Below, piece by piece: positions 26,575 through 33,620 of a stretch of 40,209 nt of DNA. The notes beneath the pieces are model-generated. The model saw only the letters and a program-made list of their open reading frames with translations, ran no database searches and was not told the origin of the DNA. Position 1 is the first letter of the stretch. Each line of letters opens with the position of its first letter. A program made the position numbers and the translations under genes. Source of the DNA: Deltaproteobacteria bacterium ADurb.Bin151 (GTDB lineage: Bacteria > Desulfobacterota > Syntrophia > Syntrophales > Smithellaceae); the NCBI GenBank assembly GCA_002070455.1, contig MWDG01000019.1, positions 1 through 40,209 of the forward strand, in the 5' to 3' direction.

Positions 26575-28284
26575 ATGAACTGGAAGCAGAAAAAACATTG
26601 TGAAGCCCTTTTGTCCCGGGAACGGGGTTTTGTTAAGAAAATATGGGGAACCTGTCATACCGTTTGCCTGGCGTATCCCAATATTTACCGGATCGGCATG
26701 GCGAACCTCGGGTTCCATGCCGTTTACAAGATATTCAACGAGTTGCCCTCCTTTCTTTGTGAAAGAGTGTTTCTGCCCGTGTCCGGTGACGACGCCGAAT
26801 TCGTCACCGGCGCGGCGGAAACGGTAAGCCTGGAAAATCAGAGGCCTGTCCGTGATTTTGACATTCTGGCCGTCTCCATCTCATTTGAGAACGATTATCC
26901 GTCCGTTTTAAAACTTTTGGAACGAAGCGGAATCCCGCTCACGTCGAAGGAGCGCGATAGCCGCCATCCACTGGTGATCGGCGGCGGAATCGCGTTGACG
27001 CTGAACCCTGAACCTCTTGCGGATTACTTCGATTTGTTCATCCTGGGAGAAGCCGAGGAAGCCCTGCCGCGATTTGCGGCCGCATTTTCCGAAGCCCGGC
27101 AGCTTGAACTGGACAAAAAGACATTGCTCCTTGAAGCGCAAAAGAAAGTACCGGGAGTTTACGTTCCTTCCCTTTACGCAGTAAACTATTCCCGCCAAGG
27201 GAAAATCCGGGATATTTTGCCCCTTGCGGATGGACTGCCCGGGAAAATTCAAATTTCTTCCATCAAAAATATCAATGCCTTTTCCACAACGGAAGTTATT
27301 TCGAGCCGTGATGCGGAAATGGGAGATATGTTTCTTGTTGAAGTCAATCGTGGCTGCCCTCACCGTTGCCGGTTTTGCGCAGCAGGCCATGTTTACGCCC
27401 CGCCGCGTTTTCGCAGCTACAAGGAGATTATTTCAGTTGTCGATGACGGGCTTCGCATCAAGAAAAAAATAGGACTGGTCGGCACGGCGGTTTCCGATCA
27501 TCCCGATCTGGTTAAAATTTGCCAGTACATCGTCAACCAGGGTGCTCAGGCAGGCATCGGTTCCCTTCGCCTGGACAGAATCAATGAAACCACTGTGGGT
27601 CTGATCAAAGAATGCGGCATCGAAACCGTCGCGCTTGCACCGGAAGCGGGAAGCCAGCGGCTGCGCGATTTTCTGCGCAAGGGGATATCTCTGGATGATA
27701 TCTTAAATGCCGCCCGATGTCTCATTGAAAAGGAAATATTCAATCTGCGATTATATTTTATGCTGGGCCTGCCGACGGAAGAAGAGGAGGATATTGACGC
27801 CATGATCGATCTGGTAAAAAAAATTCAGCACACGGTGATTGGTCACACCTCAGGGAAACGAAAATTCCGGCGCATTACGCTGAGCCTCAATCAATTCATT
27901 CCCAAAGCCCGCACTCCGCTGCAGTGGTGCGCGCTCGCGAATGTTCAGGACGTCGGGAAAAAAATTAAAAAGATTAACCGCGCTTTTCGTCAGGACAGGC
28001 AGATTCACGTGATTGCGGACGTACCGAAGTGGAATTACGTTCAGGCCCTTCTTTCTCTGGGGGACCGGCGCGTCGGCGATATTCTGCTGGCTGTTCATTT
28101 ACGAAACGGGAACTGGTTACAGGCGCTCAAAGACGTCAATATCCATCCCGATTTCTATGTATACCGTCAGAAAGATTTAGATGAAATCATGCCCTGGGAC
28201 ATTGTTGATATCGGCATGTCCAAAAAAAAGCTGTTGCAGGAATACGAAGAAGCGTTTTCTGCGCATCACGGGACCACGCTGTAA
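26575..28284 (+). CDS. B12-binding-type radical SAM protein of unknown function
   Basis: This 569-residue protein (from ATG 26575; a GTG at 26545 would add ten residues) resembles the radical SAM family often annotated as TIGR03960. The first ~190 residues look like a B12-binding Rossmann domain (YPNIYRIGMANLGFHAVY, GGGIALTLNPEPLADYFD, FILGEAEEALPRF), without an obvious base-off histidine motif. The radical SAM core has Cys261-x3-Cys265-x2-Cys268 in NRGCPHRCRFCAAG, then LAPEAGSQRLR and LYFMLGLPTEEEEDI. The second protein half found in some relatives (TIGR03936/DUF2344) is not present. Substrate and role are unknown. It begins 123 bp after ftsZ on the same strand and could be read through from it. 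Confidence 0.8.
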   Translation: MNWKQKKHCEALLSRERGFVKKIWGTCHTVCLAYPNIYRIGMANLGFHAVYKIFNELPSFLCERVFLPVSGDDAEFVTGAAETVSLENQRPVRDFDILAVSISFENDYPSVLKLLERSGIPLTSKERDSRHPLVIGGGIALTLNPEPLADYFDLFILGEAEEALPRFAAAFSEARQLELDKKTLLLEAQKKVPGVYVPSLYAVNYSRQGKIRDILPLADGLPGKIQISSIKNINAFSTTEVISSRDAEMGDMFLVEVNRGCPHRCRFCAAGHVYAPPRFRSYKEIISVVDDGLRIKKKIGLVGTAVSDHPDLVKICQYIVNQGAQAGIGSLRLDRINETTVGLIKECGIETVALAPEAGSQRLRDFLRKGISLDDILNAARCLIEKEIFNLRLYFMLGLPTEEEEDIDAMIDLVKKIQHTVIGHTSGKRKFRRITLSLNQFIPKARTPLQWCALANVQDVGKKIKKINRAFRQDRQIHVIADVPKWNYVQALLSLGDRRVGDILLAVHLRNGNWLQALKDVNIHPDFYVYRQKDLDEIMPWDIVDIGMSKKKLLQEYEEAFSAHHGTTL

Positions 28285-28315
28285 AAAAGAGGTGTTTTTC
28301 TGAATGAACAGCCCG

Positions 28316-29032
28316 TCAGGCCCGATTGGTTTTCAGGATGACGAGCGCGTCAACCGCCACGGGTTTGCCTTCCGTTATGATCAGGGGGTTGATGTCGATT
28401 TCGGCAATCTCATCGTACCTCATCCCAAGTTCTCCAATGCCGACCAGGGCTTTTACCAAAACCTTTTCATCAACAGCGCTTTCCCCCCGGAAAGCATCAA
28501 GCAGTCTGGATGCTTTGATTTCATAGATCATCTCTTGCGCGTCTTCTTCGGTAAGGGGCGCGACCCGGAAACTGACGTCTTTCAGGGCTTCCGTAAAGAT
28601 GCCCCCGATGCCGAACATCACACAGGGTCCAAACTGGGGATCGCGTGTGAGGCCGATGACGAATTCTCTGTTGCCCTTCACCATTTCCTGAACCAGAATG
28701 CCTTCCATATGAATTCCCTTATCCATTAGTTCATCATAAGCCCGGGCCACGTCCTGGTCATTTTTCAGATTCACGCGGACCATCCCCATTTCGGTCTTAT
28801 GCGTAAGGGCCGGGTCTGATCCTTTGAGAACAACCGGAAACCCGATCCTGGCGGCCTGACTCACTGCTTCTTCCCTGGAATGGACCAGCACCTCGCGTGT
28901 CACGGGAACGTTCGCGTTTGCGACAATCCGCTTGGATTCATATTCTGATAAAGCCTGGCTGCCTTCCTGAACAGCCTTTGATAATATTTCACCCGTGATT
29001 TTCTCTTTTTTCAAAATATTGCCCTTTGTCAT
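28316..29032 (-). CDS. acdB: ADP-forming acyl-CoA synthetase, beta (ATP-grasp) subunit
   Basis: This is the 238-residue ATP-grasp subunit of an acetate/acyl-CoA ligase (ADP-forming), which makes ATP from acyl-CoA, ADP and phosphate, releasing the acid. Seen: FPVVLKGSDPALTHKTEMG (nucleotide-binding start with the conserved His region), GILVQEMVKGNREFVIG, and the metal-binding end EIDINPLIITEG. Size matches the separate beta subunits of archaeal Acd enzymes rather than the ~700-residue single-chain form. Its start overlaps the acdA stop by 4 bases, so the subunits are coupled. The acid used (acetate, a branched or aromatic acid) cannot be told from sequence. Confidence 0.85.
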   Translation of the reverse strand: MTKGNILKKEKITGEILSKAVQEGSQALSEYESKRIVANANVPVTREVLVHSREEAVSQAARIGFPVVLKGSDPALTHKTEMGMVRVNLKNDQDVARAYDELMDKGIHMEGILVQEMVKGNREFVIGLTRDPQFGPCVMFGIGGIFTEALKDVSFRVAPLTEEDAQEMIYEIKASRLLDAFRGESAVDEKVLVKALVGIGELGMRYDEIAEIDINPLIITEGKPVAVDALVILKTNRA

Positions 29033-30471
29033 AGTGCGGCCTCCATCGTGCCTTTCATGATCCTGCGGTTATCCGTGTTTTCAAATTTTTCGTGATCACC
29101 GATAAAACCTCTTTTCCGAAGGGATTCACAAAACATATGGGAAACCGACAGGGCCCTTACGGATTGTTCCGGCGTTTCAAAAATAGGAATGCGGTGTTTC
29201 GCGCGGATAGCGATAGACTTGGCAACAGCATTCGGTGTGTAGATGGCCGCCGGTTTGTCGTAATGTTTACACATCTTCAACAATTCCTGGAGCGTGTCGA
29301 TCACAAAGGTCTGCCAGACACTCAGGAGGGGAAGAAGTCCGTCCACCTCATCAGCCCCCAGGAGAATTTCGAAGATGTCGAGATAGGTTTGCGGCGGCGC
29401 GGGACCGATATCCACGGGATTCTTGACGTTGAAGACCTGTCCTGCTTTTTTCAGTTTATCCTGCGTCTGCCCCGAGAGCCGAACCATCTGCAGACCTGCG
29501 TCCACCAGCAGATCGGCGGCAATGCTGCCAAACGCCCCGGAATTGGTGAACATGGCAACGCGGTTTCCTTTCAGAATGGGCATTTCCGTAAACATCTTGG
29601 GGAGAGAATGCAGTTCATTGATGGAGTTGAGCCGAATGATTCCTGCCTGTTTGCAGGCACTTTCAAAGATCAAATCGTTGCTGGCCATTCCGGCGGTATG
29701 AGACATGGCGGCCATGGCGCCTTCCGGGGTCCTGCCCACCTTGTAAATCAGAATCGGTTTGCGTGATTTCTGTGCAGCCTCCATCAGCTTTCGTCCGTCA
29801 GCCACATTTTCCAGGTAGATCCCGATGACTTCTGTTTCGTCTTTCTGGAAGTAATCAATGAGGTCCGCCTCATCCACATCGGACTTGTTACCGATGCTGA
29901 CGACTTTATTGATGCCGACAAGATCGTAATAGAGGGATTCCATCACCAGCACAACAACACCTCCGCTCTGGATGATGTAGGAAATGTTTCCCGGGGTTTC
30001 AAATATCTGGTTCATCTCGACCAGGCTGGGGTTGACGCCGTAGAAACTGCAGAACTTGTCTCTTGTGCTCAACGTGCCCAGGCAGTTGGGGCCCATAATG
30101 CGCATTCCGTTTTCTCTGGCGACTTCGTCGATCTCACGCTGCATTGCTGCACCGTTTTGACCGTCTTCGGCAAAGCCTGCGCTTTCGATTACAATTCTTT
30201 TAATTCCTTTTTTTGCGCAATCCTTGATGATACCGGGTACGTGGCGCGCAGCTACGATGATAATGGCCATATCCGGCGTCTGGGGCAGATCAAGAACCGA
30301 TGAAAATCCGGGGCAGCCGTTAACCGTTTCCGCTTTGGAATTTACAGTGTAGACCGGTCCCGTGTAATGAAGGTAATCCTTCAGCATATTACAGATGGTG
30401 GAGCCCAGATTAAAGGAGGAATTTGATGCGCCGACGATGACAACAGATTTTGGATTGAAAAATTTTTCCAT
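29029..30471 (-). CDS. acdA: ADP-forming acyl-CoA synthetase, alpha (CoA-binding, phosphohistidine) subunit
   Basis: This 480-residue subunit has an N-terminal CoA-binding Rossmann domain (SVVIVGASNSSFNLGST, AIIIVAARHVPGIIKDC, IMGPNCLG) and two succinyl-CoA synthetase-like ligase domains. The phosphorylated histidine is in MSHTAGMASND (His258, nearly the same number as His257 in the archaeal alpha subunit). With acdB it would conserve energy by substrate-level phosphorylation, or activate acids in reverse, in the cytoplasm. The ATG at 30471 lacks a strong ribosome binding site. The promoter and inverted repeat at 30582-30620 lie 110-150 bp upstream, and a TetR gene lies just beyond. Confidence 0.88.
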   Translation of the reverse strand: MEKFFNPKSVVIVGASNSSFNLGSTICNMLKDYLHYTGPVYTVNSKAETVNGCPGFSSVLDLPQTPDMAIIIVAARHVPGIIKDCAKKGIKRIVIESAGFAEDGQNGAAMQREIDEVARENGMRIMGPNCLGTLSTRDKFCSFYGVNPSLVEMNQIFETPGNISYIIQSGGVVVLVMESLYYDLVGINKVVSIGNKSDVDEADLIDYFQKDETEVIGIYLENVADGRKLMEAAQKSRKPILIYKVGRTPEGAMAAMSHTAGMASNDLIFESACKQAGIIRLNSINELHSLPKMFTEMPILKGNRVAMFTNSGAFGSIAADLLVDAGLQMVRLSGQTQDKLKKAGQVFNVKNPVDIGPAPPQTYLDIFEILLGADEVDGLLPLLSVWQTFVIDTLQELLKMCKHYDKPAAIYTPNAVAKSIAIRAKHRIPIFETPEQSVRALSVSHMFCESLRKRGFIGDHEKFENTDNRRIMKGTMEAAL

Positions 30472-30581
30472 AAATGACTCACTTTGAATTGAATTTGATG
30501 AAATGTAAAATTAAAATCCCCTATTTATAAATGCCTTGGCTTTTTACCGCTTTTTTATTCCAAGGTGTTTTTCATCATTGT

Positions 30582-30611
30582 AAACAATGTTTATATACAA
30601 GAACATTGTTT
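30582..30611 (-). promoter_or_regulatory. Inverted-repeat operator over the acdAB promoter, likely TetR site
   Basis: Perfect 10-base arms, AAACAATGTT (30582-30591) and AACATTGTTT (30602-30611), are separated by 10 bases. One arm lies in the spacer between the -35 and -10 boxes of the minus-strand promoter and the other just after the -10, the classical place for a repressor. The TetR-type gene directly upstream is the natural candidate ligand. Confidence 0.75.
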
Positions 30612-30620
30612 CGATGTCAA
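30592..30620 (-). promoter_or_regulatory. Consensus sigma-70 promoter for acdAB
   Basis: On the minus strand, TTGACA (30620-30615) and TATATA (30597-30592) are separated by exactly 17 bp. This predicts a transcript start about 110 bp upstream of acdA, leaving a leader in which I see no further clear element. Confidence 0.8.
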
Positions 30621-30656
30621 GATGTATTACAAGGATTTCATGAGGAAAGAAAAGAT

Positions 30657-31262
30657 CTAAACATTTCTCATTAATTTTGAAAGGTTACGCGCAATTTTTT
30701 GCCTGTGCGTCAGAACTTGCTGTGTATTTTTTTCGGGATGATTTCTGAACGTTGCGACAATGCCGATAAGAGCGGCAAAAAGTGTGTGGGAATGGTTTCG
30801 GATGTCTCCATCCGCGGTCATTTTTCTGAAGATGATGTCAAAATGACCGAGAATTTCGCGTTCGATTTTAGTTAATTTGTCAAAAAGCTCGGGGTCGATC
30901 GGCCCACCGAGAAGAAAATTCATCATCATCTGAAAGTATTGATCGTTGAAAGTAAAATATTCAATAAAATCTGAAATCACCTGTTCAATGGCGCCGTCAG
31001 GGGATTCATCAATCGTGACAAATATTTTTTCAAACACCTTGCCGATTCCTCTCATAAAGGCTTCGGCAAAAAGAGACTGCTGATCAGGGAAATGCCGGTA
31101 GATGAGGGCCGGTGAGATCCCCGCCCTCTTTGCAATGTCCCTCATGGTTACTTTCTGAAATGGTTTTTCTGCAAATTCCTTTTCTGCCGCGTCAATGATA
31201 ATTGTGCGCCGGGCCAGTTTTTCCTGCTCTTTTAATTTGGAAAGAACGGTTTGTTTATTCAT
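30657..31262 (-). CDS. TetR/AcrR family transcriptional regulator
   Basis: The N-terminal ~60 residues form a TetR helix-turn-helix: IIDAAEKEFAEKPFQKVTM followed by RDIAKRAGISPALIYRHFPDQQ. The remaining ~140 residues are the variable ligand-binding and dimer domain (with FTFNDQYFQMMMNFLLGG), from which no ligand can be read. ATG 31262 has AGGAG six bases upstream; the frame extends 28 codons further but without support. It lies upstream of acdAB on the same strand, 185 bp from acdA, with the inverted-repeat promoter between. This suggests it represses acdAB, possibly relieved by an acyl-CoA or an aromatic/fatty acid. Confidence 0.88.
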   Translation of the reverse strand: MNKQTVLSKLKEQEKLARRTIIIDAAEKEFAEKPFQKVTMRDIAKRAGISPALIYRHFPDQQSLFAEAFMRGIGKVFEKIFVTIDESPDGAIEQVISDFIEYFTFNDQYFQMMMNFLLGGPIDPELFDKLTKIEREILGHFDIIFRKMTADGDIRNHSHTLFAALIGIVATFRNHPEKNTQQVLTHRQKIARNLSKLMRNV

Positions 31263-31317
31263 TCGCAACTCCTGATCAGTTTTTATGTTTGGTATAAAGG
31301 CTTGCAGACTGTTTGGA

Positions 31318-31346
31318 AAAATAGCATCGATGACGCTGCCTGTCAA
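31318..31346 (-). promoter_or_regulatory. Candidate promoter of the TetR-type gene
   Basis: Minus-strand TTGACA (31346-31341) and TATTTT (31323-31318) are 17 bp apart, about 55 bp before the ATG at 31262. The -35 box lies in a small palindrome, CCTGT-CAA-ACAGG (31339-31351). The acdAB operator sequence is not repeated here, so autoregulation by the same site is not supported. Confidence 0.55.
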
Positions 31347-31350
31347 ACAG

Positions 31351-31394
31351 GATCATTTCACCGAAGGATTATTTTTCTGATAAATGAAATGATC
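31351..31394. repeat. Inverted repeat with 10-base arms between the tetR and cNMP-protein genes
   Basis: GATCATTTCA (31351-31360) and TGAAATGATC (31385-31394) are perfect inverted copies with a 24-bp spacer. It lies between the divergent TetR-type gene and the cyclic-nucleotide-binding gene. It may be an operator or a cruciform; it lacks the T-run of a terminator. Confidence 0.5.
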
Positions 31395-31535
31395 GTTTTG
31401 AGTGTATTTGTAAAACGGACCTGTCGAATGGAAGAAAAATGACTTCCGGCAACAAAAAATTGATGAACGAAGATCTGACGTGTGGTAGAGTTATGTTATA
31501 AAAATGAGTCCTTTTTTGAATGAATGGAGATTTTT

Positions 31536-31925
31536 ATGAGAAGACCAGATCCTGACTTTACAAAATATGCCGATTTTTTTGATAAAAAAAATATTAAAGA
31601 ATACAAGGCCGGTGAATATGTCTTTCAGAAGGGAGACAAGGGAGATTGCATGTTTGTTGTCCTTGATGGTCAGGTGGAGGTCGTAGCAGAAGACAGGGTT
31701 CTGTCGGTTATAGAAAAAGGGTATATCTTTGGTGAGATGGCGTTAATCGACAGTTCCCCGAGAAGTGCCGATGTAAGAGCGTTATCTGATTGCACGCTGG
31801 CTTCTATTGATGAGTACGCATTCAGATTTCTGGTGAAAAGAATGCCGAATTTTACACTGGATATTTTAAGCGTTATGGCAAACAGGTTGCGTTCTGTGAA
31901 TGCTTCACTGCATTTGCATCATTAA
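31536..31925 (+). CDS. Stand-alone cyclic nucleotide-binding domain protein
   Basis: The 129-residue protein is essentially one CRP-like cyclic nucleotide-binding beta-barrel: EYVFQKGDKGDCMFVVLDGQ, then the phosphate-binding cassette FGEMALIDSSPRSADVRAL with the expected Glu and Arg, then a C-terminal helix pair. There is no DNA-binding helix-turn-helix or enzyme domain, so it may act as a sensor that works through a partner protein. ATG 31536 is preferred (GGAG six bases upstream) over ATG 31524. A terminator follows. Neighbours do not reveal a partner. The cyclic nucleotide bound cannot be told. Confidence 0.85.
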   Translation: MRRPDPDFTKYADFFDKKNIKEYKAGEYVFQKGDKGDCMFVVLDGQVEVVAEDRVLSVIEKGYIFGEMALIDSSPRSADVRALSDCTLASIDEYAFRFLVKRMPNFTLDILSVMANRLRSVNASLHLHH

Positions 31926-31982
31926 AACGGTGTCTCTTACTATCAGAATCGATGTTTCCGGTTTTGACATATTCTGCGTGTC

Positions 31983-32002
31983 GTGCCTAGTCGGCACTTT
32001 TT
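31983..32002 (+). terminator. Rho-independent terminator after the cNMP-binding gene
   Basis: GTGCC (31983-31987) and GGCAC (31993-31997) form a short stem with a 5-nt loop followed directly by TTTTT. It lies 58 bp after the stop of the cyclic-nucleotide-binding gene and before the convergent 3D-domain gene. Confidence 0.65.
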
Positions 32003-32096
32003 GTAATCCAGAGCCTTCATGATCTTTCAGGAACCATTACCATCAAGAGGCGAGGAGTATATGCCCCTGGATGGTAAGGAACTGAAATGGATTCAA

Positions 32097-32525
32097 TTAC
32101 TCCAGAATACAAATATACTTTTTTTTGCCATTCGACAAATTGAGTTCTTCTTCGTTGTTTTGTATAAAAGTATATTTCTGTCTTCCGAATCGCATTGCCT
32201 TTGCGTGTGAATTCATGAAGATATCGATATTACTACGATTTCTTTTGCTGGTGCGGTCTTTGACGACAAAGGTTCCCATGCCGCTTATTTTAATTTTTGT
32301 TCCCAGTTTTAATCCCTGCGCCTCAAGATCCCTGGAAACGGCCACGATACCGGGTCGTACGTACTCTCCGGATGACGTTATGCCTTTATTCTGATAACAT
32401 TCTTTCAACGTGTATGCCGTTACCGATACTTTGATTTCCTCTGCCTGTACGCTGATTGCTGCGTTCAACAGGATGAAAATTCCTAAAAGTAAAACTCTAG
32501 TCACTAATAGGTTAATTCTCGTCAT
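32097..32525 (-). CDS. Secreted 3D-domain (RlpA/MltA-like double-psi barrel) protein
   Basis: A 142-residue protein with an N-terminal signal peptide (about residues 1-28, hydrophobic VLLLGIFILLNAAISV then QAEE). It has a 3D domain named for three conserved aspartates: Asp66 in VAVSRDLE, Asp90 in VVKDRTS and Asp101 in NIDIFM. The opening VSVTAYT and the GTKIKISGMGTFVV strand are typical. Related domains occur in lytic transglycosylases and in Gram-positive resuscitation/stationary-phase wall proteins, so a periplasmic peptidoglycan role is inferred. The start ATG has AAGGAGG five bases upstream. The preceding leader is highly structured (see that entry). No operon partner. Confidence 0.85.
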   Translation of the reverse strand: MTRINLLVTRVLLLGIFILLNAAISVQAEEIKVSVTAYTLKECYQNKGITSSGEYVRPGIVAVSRDLEAQGLKLGTKIKISGMGTFVVKDRTSKRNRSNIDIFMNSHAKAMRFGRQKYTFIQNNEEELNLSNGKKKYICILE

Positions 32526-32633
32526 AATGACCTCCTTGTGTTGAAAAGAGCATAATCGCTCTTTTGCACAGTTTGGGTTATGGCTACCTTGGCCTACCCT
32601 TATCTCCTCTATGGAAACACTCTTTAAAGAGTG
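32526..32633 (-). promoter_or_regulatory. Structured 5' leader of the 3D-domain gene, possible riboswitch-like element
   Basis: Reading the minus strand from 32633 toward the gene there are three hairpins. They are a perfect 16-base palindrome CACTCTTTAAAGAGTG (32633-32618); a GGGT...ACCC stem with inner GGC/GCC pairs (32599-32575); and AAAAGAGC-loop-GCTCTTTT (32565-32544), terminator-like, ending 6 bases before the ribosome binding site. The first and third hairpins share the sequences AAAGAG and CTCTTT, so each half of one could pair with the other, an arrangement that allows switching. I do not recognise it as a known riboswitch class. Confidence 0.5.
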
Positions 32634-32999
32634 GAATATGATTGTTTATACCTATTACCTCAATATCATTGTGATTTATTATTAGAATATCTCGGAAGAT
32701 ACAGAAAAATGATGTGATCTATTTCATAGCGTGCGGAACATACATAAAATGTTATGGTGTGTCAATTATTTTTTGGTCAGGCAGGTTGAATTAAGGCAGA
32801 AAGTATTAAATTTATTAAAGAAATATTTTAAAAACGCTCTGGTTGAGCAAAAAGACAGCCACAAGGCAGATCATGCGGTATCAGAAGCATGGTAAGTTGA
32901 ATGATTCAATGCATTAAAAAAATATGAATGCAGCTTCTTATTGTGGTAAATTCTCTTTATAGAAATAAAACGCCTAGGGGAACAAAAACGTTGCTTTGG
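32634..32999. other. AT-rich intergenic region upstream of two divergent genes
   Basis: About 370 bases without a credible gene between the 3D-domain gene leader and the sigma factor. It is clearly more AT-rich than its surroundings. On the minus strand TTGAGG and CATATT at about 32667-32639 are 17 bp apart and could be the promoter of the 3D gene. A small GCTC/GAGC hairpin lies at 32835-32847. I could not find a convincing ECF-type promoter for the sigma factor. Nothing else is supported. Confidence 0.4.
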
Positions 33000-33620
33000 A
33001 TGTCTAAAGCCATAGAACATGAAAAAGCCCAGGATGTCGATGAAGAAATGAAGCATGTCCGGGCCTGCCAGAAGGGTGATGCGGAAGCATTTGCCTTCCT
33101 GGTAGAAAGGCATTCCAAAAAAATGTTGAACATGGCTTACCGGATGCTGGGGGATTACGATGATGCCTGCGATATTACCCAGGAGGCTTTCCTGTCGGCT
33201 TTTCGTTCCATTACGGGGTTTCAGGGGGAGTCAAAGTTTTCAACGTGGCTGTGCAGGATTGTTATCAATTATGCCAAGAACCGTTTAAAGCAGCGACAGA
33301 GTCTGTCACGGCACGAAAGTGCGGCCCTTGATGAAAAAGCCGGGGAGCAGGGAGGATGTGCGGCCTGTCTTGCAGCATCCGATGATAATGATCCGGGAGA
33401 AATGTTGGAACGACATGAGCTTGAATACCGGGTGCAAAAATGTATATCGGGGCTTGATGAAGATTACCGGGAAGTGCTTGTGATGCGGGATATCCAGGGT
33501 TTCTCGTATGAAGAGATCCGGCAGACGCTGCAGATACCCGATGGAACCGTGAAGTCGCGGTTGTCGCGTGCGCGTCTGGCCATGAAAGATTGTCTGAAAA
33601 AAATTATTGGTGATTTATGA
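33000..33620 (+). CDS. RNA polymerase ECF sigma factor (RpoE-like)
   Basis: A group 4 sigma factor of 206 residues from ATG 33000. Region 2 is seen in AFAFLVERHSKKMLNMAYRM and GDYDDACDITQEAFLSAFR, with ...STWLCRIVINYAKNRLKQ. Region 4 is at the end: YREVLVMRDIQGFSYEEI and IPDGTVKSRLSRARLAMK. The start is uncertain: no strong ribosome binding site precedes 33000, and the frame is open to 32928; a later ATG at 33048 would cut close to region 2. The stop overlaps the anti-sigma gene by 4 bases, which shows that the two are a coupled sigma/anti-sigma pair. It would act once released from the membrane anti-sigma factor by an envelope signal. Confidence 0.92.
   Translation: MSKAIEHEKAQDVDEEMKHVRACQKGDAEAFAFLVERHSKKMLNMAYRMLGDYDDACDITQEAFLSAFRSITGFQGESKFSTWLCRIVINYAKNRLKQRQSLSRHESAALDEKAGEQGGCAACLAASDDNDPGEMLERHELEYRVQKCISGLDEDYREVLVMRDIQGFSYEEIRQTLQIPDGTVKSRLSRARLAMKDCLKKIIGDL

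Noticed and set aside
32019-32210. A 63-residue plus-strand reading frame downstream of the cNMP protein
   Set aside because: It overlaps the real 3D-domain gene on the other strand, has no family features and no ribosome binding site.
32526-32633. Calling the 3D-gene leader a ydaO (c-di-AMP) or GEMM (c-di-GMP) riboswitch
   Set aside because: The gene type invites it, but the conserved aptamer strings I remember for these classes are not present.
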